From Vitrella brassicaformis (Eukaryota; Sar; Vitrellaceae), in contig CDMY01000347.1 in NCBI GenBank assembly GCA_001179505.1, positions 188,363-252,362 of the forward strand: a stretch of 64,000 nt of DNA, read 5' to 3'. A program made the translations under genes and the position numbers. Below, piece after piece: positions 57,202 through 64,000 of this stretch; positions within the stretch are counted from its first letter, which is position 1, and each line of letters opens with the position of its first letter. The notes below the pieces were generated by a model. That model did no database searches and was not told the DNA's origin. It saw only the letters and a list, made by a program, of their open reading frames with translations.

Positions 57202-57832
57202 TGAACCAACGAACGAATGATATGGGTAGTGGCAGTGCAGTGGAGTGGGTGGGCTGAGGGGGAGGGGGTAGTGCAGTGGGGTGTTCTGTGCGGTGTGATT
57301 GGGTTCTTTCTTTCTGGTTGTGACTGATCGATCGGTGTGCTTTCATTAGTATGCTGTTTAAGCTTGTTTGCAACATGATGTTGCATGTTTGCACGGACAC
57401 TCACACGTGTAATTAATCCACTGGAGGGACACTGAGACGCATTAGTGAGTCTATGTCATCATGGACGAGTCAGGAAACAAGACGACAAACAACAAAGAAC
57501 ACACACACACACACACACATGCAGACGGACACGCACCTAGACAGAAATGGGTCAGTCAGTCAGTCAGTCAGGATGTCTGTACGAAACCCAAAAAGAAGCG
57601 ATAAAAAAGGCAGCAGCACAACCACCAGCAGCAGCAGAGGCAGCTTAGCTTTCACATAAGAAAGAAAGCAGTATGTAAGACATCTGGCTGACCCCCCCAA
57701 AAGGACCAAACCGGTCGGCTAACCAGAAACCAACAAAAACAAGAAGGAACCGGCCAACCCCTCTCACTCTCCCCTCTAGGCCATTTACCTACGCATATAG
57801 GACCCGCACCCAGCCCACCCGCGCCGGTCGTT
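57202..57832. other. Convergent 3' spacer
   Basis: 631 bp between convergent stops. It has a CA run at about 57500-57520, a CAGT run at about 57552-57570 and a CAGCAG/ACCAGCAG tract at about 57608-57640. No exon seen. Confidence 0.6.
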
Positions 57833-59153
57833 TCAGTCCTCTTTGTCGATAACGTCGGTGTCGTCTTCGCCGTTCCTGGTGGTCTCATCGTCGGCATCAG
57901 AGCCGTCCTCACTGCGGATGTCGCCCTCCTTCTCAACTGCACTCAACAATGAATGACACACACCAAGCAGTGAATGAATGACACACACACACACACACAC
58001 ACAGGCAGGCAGGCAGGCAGGCAGTGTACTGCTGCTCAGTTTAGCTCACCTCCTTTGTTGACGATCACTTTGACGATCATCTTGCTGATCAGAATAAACC
58101 AAAAGATGTGCAAAATCTGATGAAGAAGGGAGAGAGGAACAAAGAGCAGCAGCAGCCACACAGACACCCAACATGTGTGTGTGTGTGTGGTCATCTAGCT
58201 GTCCATCCATCCCACCCCACCCACCGTGAGCAGCGACAGCATGAATGGCAGCAGTGTCGACCCGGCGGCCTCCTCGTATCTCCAATGGCAGTGCGGCTGC
58301 CACTCCCAGTACTTCATCGGCGCCACCACACACACGACAGGGAACCACACCAGCCGCAGCACCAGAAACGACAGAGCGAACAGCCCGAAAAGCGTGTCCG
58401 ACAGGACGCTCGGCCACACCGAGTAGATGCAGCTCTTGGCGCTGTAGAGCAGCACATCCACAGGGTCGTGCAGCAGGAGGACCACCATCCCGACCCGCCA
58501 GTAGTTGCACGTGTAGGATATGCCGATGAGCACCACGGTGGCGATGTGGTGGACCAGCATCTCGTAGAAGTCTTTCCTCTTGGTCTCCAGGAACAGGAAA
58601 ATGCCCGAGGAGGACCAGAAGGCCATCTCGCCAATGTAGAGCGCCTTGATGGCGAGAGGCATCGTCATCTCGTCTGTGAGCAGACCCCTCCAGTACTCCT
58701 CCGTCTTGAACTCAAACAGCACCTTGCCGGCCCAGTCCGAGCAGTAGACACACAGCAGCGCCGCCGTCCACACCGACGATGTCAGGTGCCACAGACAGTA
58801 CCTGACCGCATGTGAGCACAAACACGACACACAGACGGCGCGCGTGTGTCTATCTGTCTATGTGTCCGTGTGTTTCCTCACCAAGCATTCTCCTGGAATT
58901 TGAGTCTCTTTCCCGGCTTGGCCATCTTGCCGCTGACGTATCCGAGGAGGCTCGGCCACCTGCCTGTGTGCTTGTTGTGGGCGCCGCACACAAACAGCCG
59001 CACCACCAGCAGCACAACCATCCACACCAACAGATGCAGCATGTCCGTCGCCCGCAGCACTGGGTTGGCGAAGTACCGCCTCAGTTCGCATGGCAGCACG
59101 AACGACTTGAGGAACCGATGGACGCTGCTCAGCGGATCGGGGCCGTCAAGCAT
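57833..59153 (-). CDS. Ceramide synthase (LAG1/TLC domain)
   Basis: Exons 59153-58882, 58801-58225, 58116-58050 and 57936-57833 join in phase to 339 aa. The Lag1p motif is intact: DFYEMLVHHIATVVLIGISY followed by NYWRVGMVVLLLHDPVDVLL, including the paired His and the HDxxD needed for acyl-CoA-dependent N-acylation of sphingoid bases. Several membrane spans are seen (LLVWMVVLLVVRLFVCG, LFGLFALSFLVLRLVWFPVV, ILHIFWFILISKMIVKVIV). The acidic C-terminal tail (KEGDIRSEDGSDADDETT) resembles the CK2-phosphorylated tail of animal enzymes. No Hox-like domain is apparent. It acts in the ER. ATG 59153 gives MLDGPDPLSSVHRFL; a longer open frame upstream is probably the leader. Confidence 0.93.
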
Positions 59154-59390
59154 GATCGGTGATGAGGACAGATAAATCAACACGAGGATAGGCTTGTCTG
59201 CGGCACAGAAGGCCGACGAGCCATCAAAATCGGCGGCTTCTTCGTGTTGGCGAGCTGAAGTATAGGCTCGCAAAGGGAGGCTCTCCGAAACGCGTCCAAA
59301 CGATACGAAGAGCACAGGCTCAGCAAAGACCACATTGACGCATAAGCGCGTAACATAACTGCGGGGAAGAGAGATCTCCTGCTCTGACTG

Positions 59391-61169
59391 ATGGGCTGCT
59401 CTGTCAGCAAGCGTAAGCACACAAAACTGGAGGCATCAAGTGCGCATCAGATTGGTGTGCTATGCTGCATGTCGGTTTCGTTTCATCAGCCGAAGACACC
59501 TTCGGGCCGGCCAGTGCACAGGTATGCAGGCAAGCACAGCACGCCGGACGGACCGTCACGGGTGCTCCATCTTTCTGTTTGCGTCAGGTTCGCATCTCGC
59601 AAGGTGTCGGCTCCAACGCACCAGCATCCAGGTAAGCAGACAGGCCGGGGCACAGGGCGGGAGAGGCGACAGACGACTTGACTCGCACTGGGCCCTGCCT
59701 GTGCTTGTTGCAGCGCCCTTGGTTCCACTGGTGCGGAGCGGGCGAGCTTAGAGTCAAAAGTGGTGAGTGCGGGCCTGTCTGATCTACGCGACACTGGCGG
59801 GGATGGATGGATGGATGCTTCATGTGTGCAGGTGCTGCTGGGAGATTCGGGGGTGGGCAAGTCGAGCCTGGCGCTCAGATTCTGCCAGGGTGTGTGAGAA
59901 ATGATGACTGACGCGAACAGCCAACACAAGCAAAGGACGACTCTGTGTGTGTGTGTGTGTGTGTTGTGGTGGTGTTTGTGTGTCAGGGAGGTTCTCGCCC
60001 TACCACGAAGTCACCATCGGTGAGCTTGCAGCCACACATGGATAGGCTATCAGATGCACATGTGTCGCTGGTTGGCTGATTGGTTGGTTCGTCCACAGGC
60101 GCGGCGTTTCTGCAGCAAATTGTCAGGCTGAAGGATGGTATGATGGCGTGGGAATGGACGCACCGCAAGTGTGCATCTTGTTCATATCACTCTTTTCTGC
60201 GCTGATTGGGTCGTTCACGTCACGCAGGGAGCCAGCTGAAGCTGCACATATGGGATACGGGCGGACAGGAACGGTACGCAAAACACTCACGAACAGCCTG
60301 CTTACTTGCACGAGACCATGTCGTGAGCTTGCGGGTGGATGTGTGTCTGCTGCGGCATAGGTTTCGCGCGATGGCACCGCTGTACTATCGGTAAGTGTCC
60401 ATCCAACACGCGGCGCACACTCTCGACGAGGCGTGTGATGCTGGTCATCCATGTGTGTGTGTGTGTGTTCCTTTGTTTCTGTTACTGTCAGCGATGCGTG
60501 GGGTGCGGTGATTGTCTACGACTGCAGCCACGCCCCGACATGGGAATCAGTCAAATTCTGGGTGGGTGGGTGTGCATGTGTCTGGGTGTGTTGTGAGTGT
60601 GTGTGTGTGTATGTGTTTGTGTGTGTGACGTGTGACGTCTTAACAGGTGGGTGAGTTGCAGGCCAAGGGCCGCCCCAACTGCTGCATGGCCATCGCGGCC
60701 AACAAGTGCGACACGCAGGACTGGCAAGTAGACTCTAAGGTATGAATGAATGGATGTATGTGGGTTCGATGGTGCCGCCGCGATCCACGAGCATTCCTGT
60801 GTGTGTCTGTTTCCATTCCAGGAGGCTCGGGAGTACTGTGAGAGCAATGACTTCATCTTTGTGGAGTGCTCAGCCAAGGTGGGTGGGCGGGCGGACCAGT
60901 GAGCCAACAGTCACGCACTACATATGTGTGCCTGCCTCTCTGATTGCCTGTCGTCTCTGTCTGTCTGGGCAGACTGGAGAGAACGTCGGCAGGCTATTTG
61001 AGCTCCTAGGTACGGAGAGAGGCATCCATTACACACACGCACGAATGATAATAGATAGATCTGTCGATGTGTGTGGATGTGATGTGTGTGGACGCATGTA
61101 CGTGTTTATGTGATCCCTCCATCAGCCAACAAGGTGTACCAGCAGATGCTCAAAGGCGACCCCAGATAG
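59391..61169 (+). CDS. Rab5B/ARA6-like small GTPase, N-myristoylation type
   Basis: About twelve short exons starting at ATG 59391 with MGCSVSK, a Met-Gly-Cys N-terminus suited to myristoylation plus palmitoylation. G motifs in order: GDSGVGKSSLALRF (P-loop), YHEVTIGAAFLQQIV (switch I, Rab5-type), WDTGGQER (usually WDTAGQER), NKCD and CSAK. The protein ends KVYQQMLKGDPR, then TAG 61169, with no C-terminal cysteines for prenylation. This combination defines the plant ARA6 / apicomplexan Rab5B group, which works on endosomal and vacuolar trafficking. A linker of about 45 residues separates the lipid-anchored N-terminus from the G domain (KVVLLGD). Divergent from ceramide synthase by 237 bp. Confidence 0.9.
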
Positions 61170-61711
61170 ATGAGAAACGGCCAGGCAGCCAGCCAGCCAG
61201 GATCTAAGGACTCTAGCTGTCGGTGTGGTGGTGGTGTACAGTACCAATCAATAACACGCGATCGCACACACTTCTATTGACTAACTCACACGATGGTACA
61301 CGCAGAAAGCAGAACACTTGGCTGGCCACTGCCCTTTTTGAGACCGACCGCATTGACCACCTACCTCTGTTTAGCGTTGCATACATAAACATGCATCCGT
61401 GTGTTTCTGTGGGTCTGTGGGTCTCTCTCTCTCTGATTGGCATGTCGCGACACTTTCCCCCACACTCAATGTACAGCTGTGTTTCTTGGAGGTGAGCAGC
61501 CCCAGACTCAGCCAACACGTACATCCACACCACACATGAATGATGCTCGGTGCTTAAGGACAGAGAGAGAGAGAGAGGCAGACGGAGAGGGAGGGAGGGA
61601 GGGAGGGGCATGCAGCACCAAGAGACGATGGGCCCATCCATCCATCCATCCATCCCATGTAAGGCAGCCCGATAGACAGCGCATGTGTGTGGTTATAGCG
61701 CTGCATGCATA
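61170..61711. other. Convergent 3' spacer
   Basis: 542 bp between convergent genes, with GGGA repeats (about 61590-61608) and CCAT repeats (about 61636-61656). No exon supported. Confidence 0.6.
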
Positions 61712-62053
61712 TCATTTCTCCGCCTCCTGTGGCTCCCGTTTGACCGTCACGTCCGCGGCAGCGGTCAGGTCAATCACCTCGGGCTGCTTCCCCTTCATCT
61801 GCCGGCGATACCGCCGCATCTTCCCCCACGCCTGCCGGGCCAGCTGCCGGGCCTTGACCTTCTCCAGCGCCTGCAGGGGACAGAGACATGCGTACTTACA
61901 TGCAGTTGGTTGCAGCGCCCAGTGGCATCCACTCACCTTGGTGATGCGCTTGTCCAGGCACCCAACCTGCTTCATGTACTTGTGAAAGTTGCTCTGCTCC
62001 ATCCAGCATCGGATGTCAGGCGTCCCAATGAGGCCCCTGCTACGACGCCCCAT
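61712..62053 (-). CDS. Small protein with SUMO-interacting and SUMO-acceptor-like motifs
   Basis: Two exons, 62053-61937 and 61870-61712, join in phase to 91 aa, beginning MGRRSRGLIGTPDIRCWMEQ and ending VTVKREPQEAEK, TGA. The middle is strongly basic and helical (VKARQLARQAWGKMRRYRRQ). The C-terminal segment PEVIDLTAA is a textbook hydrophobic SUMO-interacting motif (as in PIAS proteins), followed eight residues later by VKRE, matching the psi-K-x-E SUMO-acceptor consensus. Role unknown; a nuclear, chromatin-linked function is an inference. Divergent from the WD40 gene by 72 bp, implying a shared promoter. Confidence 0.7.
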   Translation of the reverse strand: MGRRSRGLIGTPDIRCWMEQSNFHKYMKQVGCLDKRITKVSGCHWALQPTACKYACLCPLQALEKVKARQLARQAWGKMRRYRRQMKGKQPEVIDLTAAADVTVKREPQEAEK

Positions 62054-62125
62054 CGCAGCAACCGCCTCAATCACCACCACCTCGACCGAGACGGCCAGGG
62101 GGCAAAAGCAACAGCTCGCTTCGTC

Positions 62126-63419
62126 ATGGGTGGCTGTTTGTCGAAAAAATGCTGGCGCGGTAGTGCCGGTGCACATCTGGTGCCTGATGGCGCATCTGCT
62201 GCATACGGGCCCCCTCGAGACGGCGGTAGAGACGAGGCCCCAACTGGCGGCAAACCTCTCTGGGCAGCGACTGACGAGGACTCCCTCAGAGGCCTGGCGG
62301 TCACCAAAGACGACCAATGGCTGCGGACGTTCGTCGGCGCAGCCAGTGGCAGCATTCTGCAGTACGCCTACCCGACAACTGGAAGATCCGGCGATGAGTG
62401 GCGCTCGCCGCAGCGGTCGAGGGCGCATGAGAAGGCCATTCGGTGTCTTGCACTCAACTGCTCTCCGTCTGACGCTGCTGGGGCCGGCCAGATCCTCGCC
62501 TCTGCAAGTGCCGATGCGACAGTGAAGCTACATCGGCTTTCGGATGGCGATGGCCGTGGTGGCGCTTTCTTGTCCCTCGATGAGTGTCGCACCCTCACGG
62601 GCCACTCATTTGCCGTCACTTCTCTGGCTTTTGGCGGCCAACAGAGCGAGTGGCTCGTGTCTGGCGGGAGGGACTGCACCATGCGGCTGTGGGACGTGGA
62701 GGCAGGCAGGTGCGTCTGCACACAGTACGTCCCGCAGAACATCGTCCTCGCCTGTCGCACACTGCCAACAGCGCCATCGGCCCTCTCTGTCGACCCACTC
62801 GGCGGCTTCTGCGTCGCCCAGTGTGGTGAGGACCTCCGGCTTCGTCTGTGGGTGTGCAGCACCGCACGGCAGAGCATGTCATGTGTGGAGTCTGTCAGTG
62901 TTGGGACCGACCAGCCTGTGTGCTGTGCGATCGGGACGGGCGCGGCGGCCAACATGCTGGCTGTTGGCACAAAGGGCTTCTCGAGAGGGCAGTGCAGACT
63001 GAGTGGCTACGACCTGCGGGCACTCGGTAAAGGTCAGTCAGAGAAGGGGAAAGAAACCAGAACATCCCACAGAGAGAGACACGTGACGTGAAATGGTATG
63101 TTCAGGTGCAGTGTGGGAGCACGCTGACATGTTCGAGCACTCTGTGGAGGATGTCACGGCGGCACAGGTGTCTCCCGTCAGCACCAACCTGACGGCATGC
63201 ATCGCCACGGCAAAGGACGGACAGATAGTGGCGGCCGAGCTGGCCAGTGGGTGTGTGCTGTGGCGGGAGACATGCCACACCGTGCCATGGACAGGGTGCT
63301 GCATGGCTGGGGGCTCTTTCGTGTCGCTGTCGCAGAGCCATGTGTGGCTGTGGGAATGGGAAAGACTGAGGGAGGCGCCGCAGCTCGTTACGAGGACGCC
63401 GGGGGCTCTCATGATGTGA
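62126..63419 (+). CDS. WDR31-like WD40-repeat protein
   Basis: Exons 62126-63032 and 63106-63419, joined at phase 1, give about 406 aa forming a single beta-propeller. WD-type repeats include GQILASASADATVKLHRL, CRTLTGHSFAVTSLAF, WLVSGGRDCTMRLWDVEAGR, and FCVAQCGEDLRLRLWVC. The order (GRD..LWDV..G..V....V..N.V, then EDLRLRLW, then a GY/W-D-LR strand) is similar to WDR31, a ciliary protein. The N-terminus MGGCLSKKCW has Gly2 and nearby Cys, suited to N-myristoylation and palmitoylation. WDR31 identity comes from memory of the family; other WD40 proteins cannot be excluded. Confidence 0.75.
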
Positions 63420-63844
63420 ATGTGTGTTGTGTGTGTCTATGCGGATCATGGGTCTCTGGTATCTGATTGAATTCATTAGTGTGCGCACCGGATGAAGGAT
63501 TGACTGATAAACGTCAGATCGATAAAGGCGGTCTCACTGCACTCACTGACACACGCAACGACACGACACAACACAGTGCATGTCACTCTCTGACGCTTTC
63601 TGCATGGCATGGACACACCCAGGTCAACCATCGTTCGTCGCAGATATGGCCAGCCGCACAGCCATCTACTTGTTGGTTGTTCTGTATAGACACACAAAAT
63701 GCCAACCATGACGGACGAAAAAAGCCGGGCACGTCGACAGGACACGGGCAAAAGCATGGACACTCACCGAACCGCCCACTCACCCACCCCCTCACAAAAC
63801 AGCGCCCACCCAGTGGCACCCACCACACACCCACCCATCTACTT
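63420..63844. other. Convergent 3' spacer
   Basis: 425 bp between the WD40 stop and the stop of the edge gene, ending in C-rich ACCC repeats (about 63770-63838). No exon seen. Confidence 0.55.
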
Positions 63845-64000
63845 CTACGCGTCTCTGCGTGTATCCCTGACGCTCACATCCGCGAACCTCCGTGCCGTGC
63901 TGTCAATATTCCTCGTGATAGCATCCACATACGCCCACGCCGACCGGTCCTCCTCCCGCCGCCACCAGCTATGGACCACACTCGTCTCGTTGGCGCGGAT
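63845..64000 (-). CDS. Unknown protein, C-terminal 51 residues
   Basis: Open minus-strand frame entering from the right edge and ending at TAG 63847-63845. Readable text includes SVVHSWWRREEDRSAWAYVD and ITRNIDSTARRFADVSVRDT. The composition is protein-like and the frame is open to the edge, but the family is not recognisable from this piece. Confidence 0.45.
   Translation of the reverse strand: MRANETSVVHSWWRREEDRSAWAYVDAITRNIDSTARRFADVSVRDTRRDA

Overview
This is nuclear DNA from a GC-rich, intron-dense eukaryote. Almost every gene is split by short introns (about 60-120 nt). Many of these introns carry TG/CA runs directly in front of the acceptor, and (ATGG)n, (TGCC)n and (CT)n runs fill the spaces between genes. 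The gene set is a motile-cilium kit, an N-myristoylated Rab5-type GTPase, a yeast-like fused thiamine enzyme and several modular surface proteins. This fits an alveolate alga, most likely a chromerid such as Vitrella brassicaformis. That naming is inference from style and gene content; no search was run.

Layout. 1-45 holds the first 15 codons of a cryptochrome/photolyase (-). 296-4040 is a TPR plus cyclic-nucleotide-binding protein (+), convergent with a SPRY-ankyrin protein ending in a CaaX box (4419-6911, -). Two small genes follow (7026-8330). 9442-11909 is a secreted VWA protein with one membrane span. 12253-14901 is the nexin-dynein regulatory subunit DRC4 (-). 15170-16662 is an unknown protein. 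After a 2-kb repeat-rich spacer come a small membrane protein (18722-19542, -) and the mitochondrial ADP/ATP carrier (19778-21195, +). 21806-23224 is a secreted protein whose C-terminus resembles the phage tail-spike (S74/ICA) chaperone. 23741-28710 is a large CFAP92-like protein. 28990-31247 is a fused ThiE-ThiM thiamine enzyme (-). 31446-39300 is an unstable stretch: a part-duplicated gene ending in a CaaX box, a multi-span membrane protein, and a roughly 2.2-kb tandem duplication with broken copies.

40299-41500 is a secreted/membrane protein interrupted by an in-frame TAG (-). 41969-48817 encodes a very large surface protein with PAN/Apple-like domains, HYR/Ig-like repeats and a glycoside-hydrolase-17-like domain that lacks its catalytic glutamates. 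50456-53515 (-) and 53623-57201 (+) are head-to-head histidine acid phosphatases. The minus copy carries an internal inversion of about 0.3 kb and a homopolymer frameshift. The right end holds ceramide synthase (57833-59153, -), the Rab5B/ARA6-like GTPase (59391-61169, +), a tiny SUMO-related protein (61712-62053, -), a WDR31-like WD40 protein (62126-63419, +) and the 3' end of an unknown gene (-).

Shared themes. At least four genes (DRC4, CFAP92-like, WDR31-like, TPR-cNMP) point to a motile flagellum. Four predicted proteins appear lipid-anchored (two CaaX, two N-terminal Met-Gly with Cys). Neighbouring genes are often divergent with gaps of 70-270 bp, so shared promoters are likely. No tRNA, rRNA, CRISPR array or transposon was recognised. 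Exon models were built by eye from GT/GC-AG sites and reading phase.
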